64,000 nt of DNA from an uncultured Verrucomicrobiota bacterium (lineage in GTDB: Bacteria; Verrucomicrobiota; Verrucomicrobiia; Limisphaerales; UBA9464). Below, one piece after another: positions 1 through 9,170 of the stretch. Location: the NCBI GenBank assembly GCA_903910585.1, contig CAIWAH010000230.1:1-64000 (forward strand). Direction: 5' to 3'. Under the pieces are notes generated by a model. That model was not told the DNA's origin. It worked only from the letters and a program-made list of their open reading frames with translations, and made no database searches. Position 1 is the stretch's first letter. Every line of letters begins with the position of its first letter. The translations under genes and the position numbers were made by a program.

Positions 1-1073
1 CCATAGACGAAGGCGCGGTCGGGATTGTGCGCGAAGGCCGGTTCATCGCGAAACACGGTGAAGTCATTCCACATGAAGCCGATGACGGTGGGCAGGGTGG
101 GAGCTTCGGGAACGAAGTCGCGGAACTGTTCCTTCGCCACGGCGGCCACATCGCGGTCGCTGCCCAGCCACTGGGGGTGGTCCCGCAGGAAGGCGGCCTG
201 ACGAAGCGGGCCCAGCAACTGACAGGCGTTGGTGCCCGGGCTGTTCAGCAGTGGCGCCGGGTTGAAGCCCGGTTCCATGCCCCCGTGGCAGAGCTGGAGG
301 AAGTTGGTGCCGCTGCCCAAGTAGAGTGCGCAGGGAAGGAAGTCGTAAGCCCGAAGGATCTTCGCGGCGTCAAACGAGCGACCGTATTTGCCGCGGCCCT
401 CGGCGAGAAAGCCGTAGCGGGCGATCAGGCTGAGGTCTTCGTGGTTGCCGCGCACAAGATGCACGCGTTCCGGGTTCGCCAGTTTGAGGCGCAGCAGCGT
501 GTAGAGCACTTCCGTGCCGAACATGCCTCGGTCCGTGTAGTCGCCGAGGAAGACGACGTGCAGATCGGGATCGCGGACCGTGAAGCCGTCGAGCACGCCG
601 GTCTGGTTCAGGCGGCCGAGCACCGCGAGCAGCGAATGGATGTCGCCATGCAGATCGCCCTGAAGATGCACCTTGGCGGTCGGGGGCAGGACGAGTTTCT
701 CCACGAAGGGCTCGAACGGAATCTCCGCCGGCGCGAACCAGTTCTTGGCGACGTTGAGGAAAGCGCCTGCCTTGGGGGCGCTGCCGACCCAGTTGGTCCG
801 GGCTGCCAAAGGGCCGTTGGTTGCCTGGGCGAAGAACGCGTCGAGCAACCGGCTGAGCGGATCAAACGTGGCGAGCGGCAGTTGCTCCTTGGGCGGCAGC
901 CGCCCGCCGAGGGCTCGGTTGGTCGGCAGCTTGGCGCAGGCCGATTGCCATTCGGCAAACGTCGGCTCAACAGCCGTCAACCTGAGCGCGGTCAGGCAGG
1001 CGAGCAGGACAAAGGGCCACGAAGGGCGGCCACGGCGAAACGGCGATGCGGGCACGGCAAGGGGATGGCACAC
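1..1073 (-). CDS. Secreted PPP-family metallophosphatase (Ser/Thr phosphatase-like), C-terminus off the window
   Basis: The minus strand has an open frame running off the left edge. It carries the three PPP/calcineurin metal-site motifs in order: GDLHGD, GDYTDRG and GNHE. These ligate a two-metal centre that hydrolyses phosphoesters. A hydrophobic stretch (WPFVLLACLTALRL) near the N-terminus looks like a signal peptide, so the enzyme is probably exported. No ATG lies near the start. A GTG at 1073-1071 is the best candidate because it places the hydrophobic segment about 20 residues in, but the frame stays open further upstream. Between the motifs and the left edge the frame contains LCHGGMEPG, the downstream PPP histidine motif. 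The substrate (protein, nucleotide or other phosphoester) cannot be told. The family call is firm; the start is not. Confidence 0.8.
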   Translation of the reverse strand, partial: MCHPLAVPASPFRRGRPSWPFVLLACLTALRLTAVEPTFAEWQSACAKLPTNRALGGRLPPKEQLPLATFDPLSRLLDAFFAQATNGPLAARTNWVGSAPKAGAFLNVAKNWFAPAEIPFEPFVEKLVLPPTAKVHLQGDLHGDIHSLLAVLGRLNQTGVLDGFTVRDPDLHVVFLGDYTDRGMFGTEVLYTLLRLKLANPERVHLVRGNHEDLSLIARYGFLAEGRGKYGRSFDAAKILRAYDFLPCALYLGSGTNFLQLCHGGMEPGFNPAPLLNSPGTNACQLLGPLRQAAFLRDHPQWLGSDRDVAAVAKEQFRDFVPEAPTLPTVIGFMWNDFTVFRDEPAFAHNPDRAFVY

Positions 1074-1190
1074 GGCGCGGCCTTTGGCCAGAGCCGGCGA
1101 CAACGGAAGGTGATTTAGCGGTTGGCCGGAGGCGGATAAAGATGCGATTCCAAGGGCGCGTTCAATGCGCGCACGAGCTCCGAAGATCCG

Positions 1191-3056
1191 ATGCTGATTG
1201 CGACCATCCATTGCGTTCTCCGGGGCGCCGTCCGGTCGTGTTGGCTTCGCTTGGCCCTGTTGGCGGGCTTTCTGTTTGCGGTGAGTCTGTTGGCTGACGG
1301 GGCGGTGATTCCGGTTCCGCCGACCTCGGCGGTGTTTCACCCGGGCAATCCACCCGGGGCGTCGAACCCGGATCTCGATGACCGTGCCTGGGTTCCAGTG
1401 GCCTTGGACCGGAGCTGGCATGCGCAGGCAGCCGGCATGACGTGGCGGGTGGGTGATGACGCCTGGTATCGGCTGCGGCTGGTGACACCGGACGATTTTT
1501 CCACGCACGCGTGGACCCTTTCCGCGGGCTTTGTGGGCAACATCAGCGAACTGTGGCTCAACGGCCGGCGGTTGGGCGGGTTTGGCTCGTTTGAAATCCA
1601 CGAGGTGACCGGCCAGCGGACGTTGCATGCGCTGCCGGTGCCGCCGGACTGGCTCCGGGCCGGGACGAACCTGTTTGCCCTCCGGGTGCGCACTGTGGGC
1701 GGGCAGGGCGGGCTGCTGGGCGGACCGGTCGGGCTGTATGAAACCGCGGAGTTTCTTCCGGTGGCCAAACGGCTCGAACTGCAACGGGAGGCCACCCGGG
1801 TGGCGCTGGCCGCCCTGTGCTTTGGCTGGGCGCTGGTTCCGCTGGGGTTCCGGATGGTCGGTGACCGGTCGGGGATCTTTGACGGGGCCGGCCTGCCCGC
1901 GTTCCTGATCGGAATCGGCGTCGCCCTGCACACACAATGGGCCGCTTCGCTGCCGCTTGGCCCCGCGCGGCCGCTGCTGGCGGCAGTGGCGTGGTTGATC
2001 GCGGGACTCACCGGGCCGGCGATCTTTGGATTCGCCCGCCGACTGGGTGCGCGTTCGCGGGGTTGGGACCTCTGGATCGGCGCCGGGGCAATCATGTTTT
2101 TCGGGGCCAGCCTCGCCGTGGCAAAGGATGTGCCCCGGGTGATGGAAATCTACGCGGGCTACGTGGTGTGGGTGCAGGTGGCAATTCTCGCGCAATGCCT
2201 GCGCGCAGCTCCGGCCAACCGGTTGCTGGCCCGCGCGGTCATCGCGGGGACGTCGGCGCTGACGTTGGGAGGACTGGGCGTCGCCGCGCTTGGGGTGTGG
2301 CCGCTCGCTCCGTTCGCGGCCCAATGGTGGGATTTTTCGGATGTGGGTATCCTCGTGTTCCTCGCGGTGCTCGGGGGCACGCTGTTGCGGGGGCACGTGC
2401 TGTCGCGCCGGCAGGAAGTCGCCCTCGGCAGCCGGCTGATTGCCGCCCACGCGGAGGAGCGCAGCCAACTGGGACGGCAAGTCCACGATACGGTGCTGCA
2501 GGACGTGCAATACCTGAAGCTGCAGGCGCAGATGGCGGAGGATGACCCGGCAACCGAGGCCGCAAAGTCCGCACTGACCGCCGTGGCGGGCGGCCTGGGC
2601 GCGGTGGCCCGCGATCTCCGGGAACTTTCGGCTGATTTGCAGCCGCTGGCCGGACGCCCGGGCGGACTCCCGGAGGCAATGGAACAGTTGGCGGAACGGC
2701 TGGAACGCCGGCACGGAGTTCCGGTGCGGGCGTCGGTTTCACTCCCGGAAGATATCCCGGGCGCAGTGCAGGAGACGCTTTACCGGTTGGCCCGCGAGGC
2801 GGCGGGCAATGCCTGCCGCCATTCCGGGGCGCCGGAGGTGCGGGTGACGATCACCGCATCAGCGGCAGCCGTCGAACTCACGGTCAGCGACCGCGGACGC
2901 GGTTTCGTGCCGGCCGAGGTTCCGGCGGGCCGATTGGGGCTCGGTTTCCTTCGGGACCACGCGGCGTGGATCGGGGCGAATCTGGAATTGAGCTCCGCGC
3001 CGGGAACCGGCACCACGGTCCGCGTGACCGTTTTCCGGCCCTTCACCCGCTCATGA
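1191..3056 (+). CDS. NarL-type sensor histidine kinase with 7TM sensor region
   Basis: The 621-residue protein has an N-terminal hydrophobic segment, an extracytoplasmic beta-rich domain (about residues 40-190) resembling the galactose-binding-like 7TMR-DISM extracellular domain, then a run of about seven hydrophobic helices (about 200-400). The cytoplasmic kinase follows. Its HisKA_3-type H-box RQVHDTVLQDVQ puts the phospho-accepting His near residue 432. The HATPase region shows an N-box (REAAGNACRHSG) and G-boxes (DRGRGF, GLGFLRDHA). It should autophosphorylate and pass phosphate to the response regulator encoded next: the stop codon overlaps that gene's start (ATGA), so the two are translationally coupled. 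The signal sensed is unknown, but a 7TM-DISM sensor usually detects a small carbohydrate-like ligand. Confidence 0.88.
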   Translation: MLIATIHCVLRGAVRSCWLRLALLAGFLFAVSLLADGAVIPVPPTSAVFHPGNPPGASNPDLDDRAWVPVALDRSWHAQAAGMTWRVGDDAWYRLRLVTPDDFSTHAWTLSAGFVGNISELWLNGRRLGGFGSFEIHEVTGQRTLHALPVPPDWLRAGTNLFALRVRTVGGQGGLLGGPVGLYETAEFLPVAKRLELQREATRVALAALCFGWALVPLGFRMVGDRSGIFDGAGLPAFLIGIGVALHTQWAASLPLGPARPLLAAVAWLIAGLTGPAIFGFARRLGARSRGWDLWIGAGAIMFFGASLAVAKDVPRVMEIYAGYVVWVQVAILAQCLRAAPANRLLARAVIAGTSALTLGGLGVAALGVWPLAPFAAQWWDFSDVGILVFLAVLGGTLLRGHVLSRRQEVALGSRLIAAHAEERSQLGRQVHDTVLQDVQYLKLQAQMAEDDPATEAAKSALTAVAGGLGAVARDLRELSADLQPLAGRPGGLPEAMEQLAERLERRHGVPVRASVSLPEDIPGAVQETLYRLAREAAGNACRHSGAPEVRVTITASAAAVELTVSDRGRGFVPAEVPAGRLGLGFLRDHAAWIGANLELSSAPGTGTTVRVTVFRPFTRS

Positions 3057-3685
3057 GCGCGCCGCGAATCTCCGTGCTGCTGGCGGACGACCACCCGCTT
3101 TTCCGCGAGGGACTCAAGGCACTCCTCCTGCGGGACGGCCGGTTTGACGTCGTGGCGGAGGCGGCCGATGGCGTTTCCGCCGGGGCGTTGCTCCGGGAAA
3201 TCCGGCCTGGTCTGGCGATGCTGGACCATTCGATGCCCCGGGCGTCTGGCCTGGAGACCATTCGTGCCGCACGGCCGGAACTGCCGGACACCCGGTTCGT
3301 GATCCTCAGTTCGTTCGGCAGCCCTTTGCTGATCGCCGAAGCGCTGAGGGCCGGAGCTGACGGCTACCTGCTGAAGGAGGATTCGCCGCGCGCCTTGGCC
3401 GATGGACTGGCCCGGGTGGCCGCCGGCGAATGTGTGATCAGCTCCGCAGTGGATCGGCGTGCCTTGCAGGAAGCGCGCAACTCACTCGGCGTCACCGGCC
3501 GCGAGCGCGACGTGTTGGCCGGCGTGGTGGAGGGGAAGTCGGCGGCGGAGCTGGCCACCTCGCTCGGGCTCAGCTCCCGGACCGTGGAAACCTACCGGAA
3601 TCAGCTCGTGGTTAAGTTCGGCGCCCGAAATGCCGTTGACCTGGTGAGACGTGCGGTGGTGGCCGGCTTCATCACGACTCCCTGA
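3053..3685 (+). CDS. LuxR/NarL-family response regulator
   Basis: 210 residues: a receiver domain (residues 5-120) with acidic pocket D12/D13, phospho-acceptor D58 in LAMLDHSMP and K near residue 108 (YLLKED), then a LuxR-type helix-turn-helix (about 145-205; TGRERDVLAGVVEGKSAAEL and SSRTVETYRNQL). The ATG overlaps the kinase stop by four bases. It is the cognate regulator of that kinase. An 18-bp perfect palindrome lies 9 bp after the stop codon and in front of a PEP-CTERM gene, a plausible operator for this protein; that link is inference. Confidence 0.9.
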   Translation: MSAPRISVLLADDHPLFREGLKALLLRDGRFDVVAEAADGVSAGALLREIRPGLAMLDHSMPRASGLETIRAARPELPDTRFVILSSFGSPLLIAEALRAGADGYLLKEDSPRALADGLARVAAGECVISSAVDRRALQEARNSLGVTGRERDVLAGVVEGKSAAELATSLGLSSRTVETYRNQLVVKFGARNAVDLVRRAVVAGFITTP

Positions 3686-3693
3686 CCCACCCT

Positions 3694-3711
3694 CTCCGTA
3701 AGTTTACGGAG
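3694..3711. promoter_or_regulatory. 18-bp perfect palindrome, candidate operator
   Basis: CTCCGTAA-GT-TTACGGAG reads identically on both strands (two 8-bp half-sites, 2-bp centre). It lies between the response regulator stop (3685) and the PEP-CTERM start (3759). Palindromes of this size are typical LuxR-family dimer sites. It is not followed by a T-run on either strand, so a terminator is less likely. Function is inferred. Confidence 0.45.
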
Positions 3712-3758
3712 GCGATTGCCCGTGAGAACGGCGTGCCAACCGCTCACCGTCATTCGCA

Positions 3759-4487
3759 ATGAAATCAATGCTAAGCCCAAGTGGCCGGCCTGGAGTCAGC
3801 CGGCTCAACTCCACCCTCGTCGCCGCGGTCGCCCTTTCGGTGGCCACTCACGCCGCCTCGTTTGACTTCACCGGGCTGCTGCAGGCCGCCAACCTGACTG
3901 CGATTCCGTGGGTGAACGGTTCGAATCCGCCAACTCCGGAGCTGCAATCCTACATGTGGGGCACCATTGAAACCGGAAGTGGCACCGGCACCTCTCAGTC
4001 GGGTTTCAGTTACCTGGTAGGCAAGAACCCGGCGCTGCTGACCTTCACCTTCGGTGATCTGGAGCTGGATACCTACCAGTCCCCGCTGATCGGCGCGATG
4101 GGCTTCGAGCGCTACACGGACACCGACAGCAGTTCGGTTCCCTTCACCATCAGCTACAACGGGGTGATGATCGCGGAGGGAACTTCCGAATACCTCTACG
4201 ACGAGGTGGACCACATCAGCGACTTGACGGCCGTCGGCACCGGCCGGGTCACGCTGCACACGCCGGGCAGTGATCCGACGTTCTTCAATGAGGTGTCGGC
4301 AATCACCGGCGGCACCCGTCAGCTCGACGTGACGCTCACGAACTTTGATCCGGTGAACAACGCCGGACTCTTTGCCACGGCTGGCAGCATCACGGCCACC
4401 CCGGTGCCGGAGCCCGAGGAATACGCGGCCTTGGCGGCGGCCGGCCTGGTCGGCTGGGCCGTGTGGCGTCGCCGTCAGCGCGGCTGA
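3759..4487 (+). CDS. PEP-CTERM sorting-signal surface protein
   Basis: 242 residues with an N-terminal signal peptide (hydrophobic core LVAAVALSVATHAAS) and a C-terminal tripartite PEP-CTERM signal: VPEPEEYA, a short hydrophobic helix (ALAAAGLVGWAVW), then a basic tail (RRRQRG). Such proteins are exported, processed by an exosortase and retained at or released from the cell surface; no exosortase gene is in the window. The middle is rich in Thr, Ser and Gly with predicted beta character and no recognisable enzyme motif. It stands alone behind the two-component pair and the palindrome at 3694-3711, which may control it. The ATG is the first codon after that palindrome that gives a proper signal peptide. 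Confidence 0.85.
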   Translation: MKSMLSPSGRPGVSRLNSTLVAAVALSVATHAASFDFTGLLQAANLTAIPWVNGSNPPTPELQSYMWGTIETGSGTGTSQSGFSYLVGKNPALLTFTFGDLELDTYQSPLIGAMGFERYTDTDSSSVPFTISYNGVMIAEGTSEYLYDEVDHISDLTAVGTGRVTLHTPGSDPTFFNEVSAITGGTRQLDVTLTNFDPVNNAGLFATAGSITATPVPEPEEYAALAAAGLVGWAVWRRRQRG

Positions 4488-4518
4488 AAGGGGGGGAGGG
4501 TCCCCGCTGGCAGGCCCT

Positions 4519-5943
4519 TCAGGCCGCGCGTTGCCAAGTCCAGACGAGCCGCCGCCGGGTGTTCGGCGTCACCTTGAACCGGTCACCCGGCGGCAGGCCT
4601 TCGACCCAAAAGATCTCTCCGGCATCGGTGGCGGCGAGCAGCAGGTGGCGACGTTTCCCGACCGGAACCTTCCGGTTCACCAGCAGGTCCTGAAGTTTGG
4701 TCGCCTTCGGGAGGCCCAGCGGCTGAAAGCGGTCGCCGGGCTGCCAGTGCCGGAGCCGTATGCGCCCGCCGACAGAGCGGGCATCAAATACCTCGTGGCC
4801 CGGCAGCTTGGACTTGGGTGACGGCGCGGCGGCTTCGCGGTCGATGGTCCAGGCGAGCTCCACGCCGGCAAACTTGGTTTGGCCTGATCGTCCCTTCAGG
4901 CTGAGGGAGGTTTCGTCCCCGGAGAAGGCGGCGGGCGCTGATGGTTCACGCACGACTTCCCCGCGGTAAAGCCGGCGCAGAGTCCCGGCAGAGTCTGCTG
5001 ACACCCGCGCCGTTCCGAGGCGGAGCCGTTCGATCAGCTCAAATTCGGCCTCCTCACCCAGGTCCCACAACTGTTCCCGGAGAATGGCCCGTTGCAGCGC
5101 CGGGTGCAGGAGTTCGAAACGCTTTCGCCGGCGGGCGGTGCGCCAACGCCGGGCTTCCGCCTGGACAAAGTCCGCGTCGGCGCCGGCCAGTTCGCCGGTT
5201 CGTAGCAGCAGGGAATCGATCGCCGGCGAATACTCCGCGCGGAGGAGCGGAAGAAGTTGGTGCCGCACGCGATTCCGGGGAATGCGAAGGTCCGCATTCG
5301 ACGAGTCCTCCCGATGGGCAAGCCCGAGCTCGGAAGCATAGTCCCGCAGCGACTGAGCCGAGATGCCCAGCAACGGACGCACGAGGCTGATGCGGCCATC
5401 AGCCGGTGAAGGAGTTAGGAGCCGCATGCCGCCCAAGCCGGAGCCGCCGGTGCCGCGCAGCAACCGGAGGAGGAACAGCTCTGCCTGGTCCCCGGCATGG
5501 TGGGCGAGGGCAACCCGCTGAGCATTGAGCTCCGTGGCCGCCCGCGCGAGAAACGCATGCCGCAAGCGCCGCGCGGTCATCTCGAGGGACTCATCCGAAA
5601 CCGCGAGCCTGGCCCGGACCGGCAGCCGTTCGGTCACCACCGGAATCTCGGCGGCGCGGGCGAGGGTGGCGACGAACTCAGAGTCACCGTCTGCTTCGGG
5701 GCGAAGGCCGTGATGGGCATGGGCGACACAAAGCGGCACGCCGGCCCGCGGTGCGAGTTGGCTCAGCAGATGGAGCAGGACCACGGAGTCGAGCCCGCCG
5801 GAAACCGCGACGAGCAGCGGTCCCGACGCCGGCCAGAGCCGGTGCCGATCGAGAGTGTCGCGGACCTGTTCGACGAGCGGATGCACCGCGGGCAAGCTAG
5901 GCGGAAGGACTTCGGTGCGCGATCCGGATTCTGCCGCGAACAC
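4519..5943 (-). CDS. tilS: tRNA(Ile)-lysidine synthase
   Basis: TilS attaches lysine to C34 of the tRNA-Ile CAU anticodon using ATP, so that the tRNA reads AUA. The 474-residue protein has the N-type ATP-pyrophosphatase P-loop SGGLDS (about residues 49-54), followed by typical TilS segments HAHHGLRPEADGDSEFV, TARRLRHAFL and LAHHAGDQAELFLLRLLRGTG. The C-terminus (RHWQPGDRFQPLGL...KLQDLLVNRKVP) is the TilS C-terminal substrate-binding domain. The longest frame begins with GTG at 5943; a start nearer HPLVEQVRD is possible. It is divergent from apt, with about 60 bp between the two starts. Confidence 0.93.
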   Translation of the reverse strand: MFAAESGSRTEVLPPSLPAVHPLVEQVRDTLDRHRLWPASGPLLVAVSGGLDSVVLLHLLSQLAPRAGVPLCVAHAHHGLRPEADGDSEFVATLARAAEIPVVTERLPVRARLAVSDESLEMTARRLRHAFLARAATELNAQRVALAHHAGDQAELFLLRLLRGTGGSGLGGMRLLTPSPADGRISLVRPLLGISAQSLRDYASELGLAHREDSSNADLRIPRNRVRHQLLPLLRAEYSPAIDSLLLRTGELAGADADFVQAEARRWRTARRRKRFELLHPALQRAILREQLWDLGEEAEFELIERLRLGTARVSADSAGTLRRLYRGEVVREPSAPAAFSGDETSLSLKGRSGQTKFAGVELAWTIDREAAAPSPKSKLPGHEVFDARSVGGRIRLRHWQPGDRFQPLGLPKATKLQDLLVNRKVPVGKRRHLLLAATDAGEIFWVEGLPPGDRFKVTPNTRRRLVWTWQRAA

Positions 5944-6004
5944 CGGTTTGCAGGCTTGCCGGAGGCGGAGGTCTTCCCCAAAACCACCGCGACATTTTCA
6001 CGCC

Positions 6005-6535
6005 ATGAACCCAGTCACCATCGCCGAGATTGCCGCCGCCATCCGCAATGTGCCGGATTTCCCGAAGCCAGGAATCCAGTTCAAGGACATCACGCCCGTC
6101 CTCGCCGATGGTCGGCTGTTCGACGGAGCCATGAACCTGCTGGTGGAGCCTTACCGGAACTCGCGGGTGGACAAAGTGGTCGGCATCGATGCCCGCGGAT
6201 TCATCTTCGGGGCGGTGGCCGCGACAAAGCTGGGCGCGGGTTTCGTCCCGGTGCGCAAGAAAGGCAAGCTGCCGTGGAACACCCATGAGCAGAGCTACGA
6301 TCTCGAATACGGTTCCGCGACGGTCGCCGTCCATGTCGATGCCGTGAAGCCGGGCGAGCGCGTCCTGCTGGTGGACGACCTCCTCGCGACGGGCGGCACG
6401 GCGGCCGCGGCGATGCGGCTGCTGGAAAAACTGGGCGCCCACGTCGTCGGCTTTGATTTTCTCATCGAGCTCAAGTTCCTCGAAGGCCGCAGCAAGTTGG
6501 CCGGTCATCCGGTCCGCGCACTCATCGGCTACTGA
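6005..6535 (+). CDS. apt: Adenine phosphoribosyltransferase
   Basis: 176 residues, normal length for Apt, which converts adenine and PRPP to AMP in purine salvage. The sequence shows IRNVPDFPKPGIQFKDITPVL at the N-terminus, the VVGIDARGFIFG segment, and the PRPP-binding loop VLLVDDLLATGGTA. The ATG at 6005 matches the usual Apt N-terminus; the frame is open further upstream but overlaps the tilS start region. It is divergent from tilS. Confidence 0.95.
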   Translation: MNPVTIAEIAAAIRNVPDFPKPGIQFKDITPVLADGRLFDGAMNLLVEPYRNSRVDKVVGIDARGFIFGAVAATKLGAGFVPVRKKGKLPWNTHEQSYDLEYGSATVAVHVDAVKPGERVLLVDDLLATGGTAAAAMRLLEKLGAHVVGFDFLIELKFLEGRSKLAGHPVRALIGY

Positions 6536-6617
6536 ACCGGACGGGCCGGCGGATTGACCGTTCGTTTCTAAAACGGGTGACTTGCCGTCGGCCGTTTCGG
6601 GGTTGCACCTTTCGCCC

Positions 6618-7499
6618 ATGAATTCCCGTCGTCAGTTTTTGGGCCGCCTTGTCGTCGCCACCGCCGCCGCGGGGCTGGCTTCCACCGGCACGTCGGCCGC
6701 ACCGGTTCGGGCGAGCGCAGACGAGTTGTTGGTGATGACCTACAACCTCCGTTACGCGAGCACGCAGAAACCGAACGCCTGGCCGGATCGCCGCCCCATC
6801 GTCAAGGCGCTGCTCGACGAGTATGCGCCCGACGTGATGGGCACGCAGGAGGGCGTCTATCACCAGCTCCGTGACATCGCCGCGGACCAGCCGGGCTACG
6901 ATTGGATCGGCACCGGACGCGACGGCGGCAGCCGCGGGGAGTTCATGGCGATCTTTTATCGCCGGGACCGGTTCGAACCGCTGGAGTTCGACCACTTCTG
7001 GCTCAGCGACACGCCGGAAGTCATCGGTTCCACGACGTGGGGCAACACCAACCGCCGGATGGTGACCTGGGTGCGCTTCAAGGACCGGCGGACCGGCCGG
7101 GAATTCTACTTCTGGAACACGCACCTCGATCATCAGATCCAGACCGCGCGCGAAAAGTCGGCGGTGCTGATCCGTGAACGCCTTGCCAAGGCCAAGGCGG
7201 ATTCGCCGCTATTCCTGGTCGGTGACTTCAATGCCTACGCGACCGAGAACCCCGCCTACGACCTGCTCGTGAAGGAGGGTGGCTTGAGCGATACGTGGTT
7301 CGCCGCGCAGGAACGCCACAACGAGGACGCCAATTCGTTCAACAATTTTGAACCGCTCCGCCGCCAGGGGAAGCGCATCGATTGGATTCTCAGCCGGGGA
7401 CCGGTCAGCACCCGGGCCGCTGAGATCGTGCTGTTCAAACAGGGCGACCAGTGGCCCAGCGACCACTTTCCGGTCGCCTGTTGGGTGACGCTCAAGTAG
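6618..7499 (+). CDS. Tat-exported endonuclease/exonuclease/phosphatase (EEP) family hydrolase
   Basis: 293 residues. The start at 6618 gives [19 protein letters not shown], a twin-arginine signal (SRRQFLG) with an alanine-rich hydrophobic core, so a folded protein is exported. The mature part is an EEP (DNase I/sphingomyelinase-like) fold: MTYNLRY, GTQEG (catalytic Glu), FWNTHLDH (His/Asp), LVGDFNA (Asp/Asn) and SDHFPV (terminal catalytic His). These proteins cut phosphodiester or phosphomonoester bonds with Mg2+. The substrate cannot be deduced. A second, unrelated-in-position EEP gene lies at 34531-35460. Confidence 0.88.
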   Translation: MNSRRQFLGRLVVATAAAGLASTGTSAAPVRASADELLVMTYNLRYASTQKPNAWPDRRPIVKALLDEYAPDVMGTQEGVYHQLRDIAADQPGYDWIGTGRDGGSRGEFMAIFYRRDRFEPLEFDHFWLSDTPEVIGSTTWGNTNRRMVTWVRFKDRRTGREFYFWNTHLDHQIQTAREKSAVLIRERLAKAKADSPLFLVGDFNAYATENPAYDLLVKEGGLSDTWFAAQERHNEDANSFNNFEPLRRQGKRIDWILSRGPVSTRAAEIVLFKQGDQWPSDHFPVACWVTLK

Positions 7500-9060
7500 C
7501 GACAGGAGCGTGCGGGGCGCCGGGGGCGAGGTGACGAGCCTGCCGCCTGGGGGCGCGGGAGTTGGCCGGGGCTGGTGCTTCGGCCATGGCGGTTTCCCGC
7601 AGCCAATTCGGAACGTCGCTCCGGCCGCCTCGTCGGTAGTCTGCGCCGAGGAAGGTCCGGACTTCTTCGGCGGCGAGGCCGGTGACGGTAGTGAAGTATT
7701 CCCACAGCAGCTCGAACTGGCGCACGAGGGCGATGCCGCTCGTCTTGACGCCCCGATCGTGCAGCCAATCGCTGAAGGCGAGAAGACTGGCGAACGGCGA
7801 TCCGGACGGGGAGCCGACTTTGGCCCGCCAGAGCAACGGCAAGGATTCTCGGAAGTTTCCGCTGTTGCCGTAGATGTCCCAGAAACTGGCCAGCCGCCGC
7901 ACCCGGGCCAACGACGCGAAATCGAGGTGCGACGTCCGCAGCACCTCGTAGGGAGGCAGGGGGGAGTAGGTCATGCCCCATTCCGCATCGTGCCGGATGA
8001 TCGGCGTGCCGCGCAGACGCTTGAGGATCCCCATCTGAATCTCCTGCGGGCCGAGGGCGAGCAGCCGGTCAAAGCCGACCCCGAAACTTTCCAGCGTTTC
8101 CCCCGGCAACCCCGCAATCAGGTCCGCGTGGATGTGGACGCCGCTGTGGGCCCGCAGCCAGCGGAAGTTCTCCTCCATCTTCGCCTGGTTCTGGCGGCGG
8201 CTGATGAGCTGTTCGACGTCGGGATTCAGCGTCTGCACGCCCACTTCGAACTGAAGCGCGCCCGCTGGAAATCGGGCGATCAGCTCCCGCAGCGCTTCCG
8301 GCAAGCGGTCCGGCACCATCTCGAAGTGGATGAACAGTCCCGGCCGCAGGCGTTCGAGGAAGAAGCGGAGGATCGCCGTGCTGGTGGGGAGATGCAGGTT
8401 GAAGGTGCGGTCCACGAACTTGAACTGGTTCACCCCGCGGTCGAGCAGCCGCTGCATCGCGCCGAGAAAGCGGTCGAGCGGGAACTGGCGCACGGGGATG
8501 TCCAGCGACGACAGGCAAAACTCGCAGGTGAAGGGGCAGCCCCGGGACGCCTCGACGTAAATCACCCGGTGCGCCACGTCGCGGGCGTCGTAGAGATCGT
8601 AGGGCAGTTCCAGCCGGTTCAGGTCCGGGAGTTCGGCGGCCACGATCTTCGGAGGTCGTGCAGTGCTGGATCCGTTCAGCAAATGGTGGCAGACTTCGGC
8701 GAACTTCAGGTCCGCTTCGCCGGTGATGACGTGGTCGGCCAAGGCGACAATCTCCTGCTCCTCGGTTTCATGGCTGACTTCCGGGCCACCGAGCACGATG
8801 ACAAGGTCCGGGCGCACCCGCTTCAGGATGCCGATGACTTCCGTGGTCGCCCGCACGTTCCAGATGTAAACCCCGAGGCCGACGATCCGCGGATCACGGG
8901 CGAGAATGACCTCGGCGATCTCCACGGGCTTCTGGTTGATGTCGAACTCGGCGATGGCCGCCCGGGGCTGCAATTCACCCAGATTCGCCAACAGATAGCG
9001 CAGCCCGAACGCCGCGTGGATGAACTTGGCGTTGAGCGTGGCGAGCAGGATGTCCGGCAT
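7492..9060 (-). CDS. B12-binding radical SAM protein (DUF4080-type)
   Basis: 522 residues. An N-terminal cobalamin-binding Rossmann domain (about residues 1-140; [29 protein letters not shown]) precedes a radical SAM barrel with the cluster motif CPFTCEFC (CxxxCxxC) near residue 175. The C-terminal region resembles DUF4080. Members of this class cleave SAM with a 4Fe-4S cluster and often act in methylation or other modification reactions; the substrate is not known. The ATG at 9060 is chosen because [19 protein letters not shown] is the natural start of the B12 domain; the longer frame upstream runs back towards the divergent gene at 9171. The end overlaps the EEP gene end by 8 bp, convergently. 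Confidence 0.85.
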   Translation of the reverse strand: MPDILLATLNAKFIHAAFGLRYLLANLGELQPRAAIAEFDINQKPVEIAEVILARDPRIVGLGVYIWNVRATTEVIGILKRVRPDLVIVLGGPEVSHETEEQEIVALADHVITGEADLKFAEVCHHLLNGSSTARPPKIVAAELPDLNRLELPYDLYDARDVAHRVIYVEASRGCPFTCEFCLSSLDIPVRQFPLDRFLGAMQRLLDRGVNQFKFVDRTFNLHLPTSTAILRFFLERLRPGLFIHFEMVPDRLPEALRELIARFPAGALQFEVGVQTLNPDVEQLISRRQNQAKMEENFRWLRAHSGVHIHADLIAGLPGETLESFGVGFDRLLALGPQEIQMGILKRLRGTPIIRHDAEWGMTYSPLPPYEVLRTSHLDFASLARVRRLASFWDIYGNSGNFRESLPLLWRAKVGSPSGSPFASLLAFSDWLHDRGVKTSGIALVRQFELLWEYFTTVTGLAAEEVRTFLGADYRRGGRSDVPNWLRETAMAEAPAPANSRAPRRQARHLAPGAPHAPVAT

Positions 9061-9170
9061 GACGGCGCCGCCGAGCTTACCGAAAGCGCTACGGATCGCC
9101 AGACACCGTTCCGCCGGGCGGCCCGGTGCCGCGGGCTTCTCAAGCGGCTGAGTGAGGAGCAGAATTCGCC

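Noticed and set aside
27-1118. Open frame of 363 codons on the plus strand at the left edge
   Set aside because: The minus strand encodes clear PPP phosphatase motifs over the same bases; the plus frame is the shadow of a high-GC gene.
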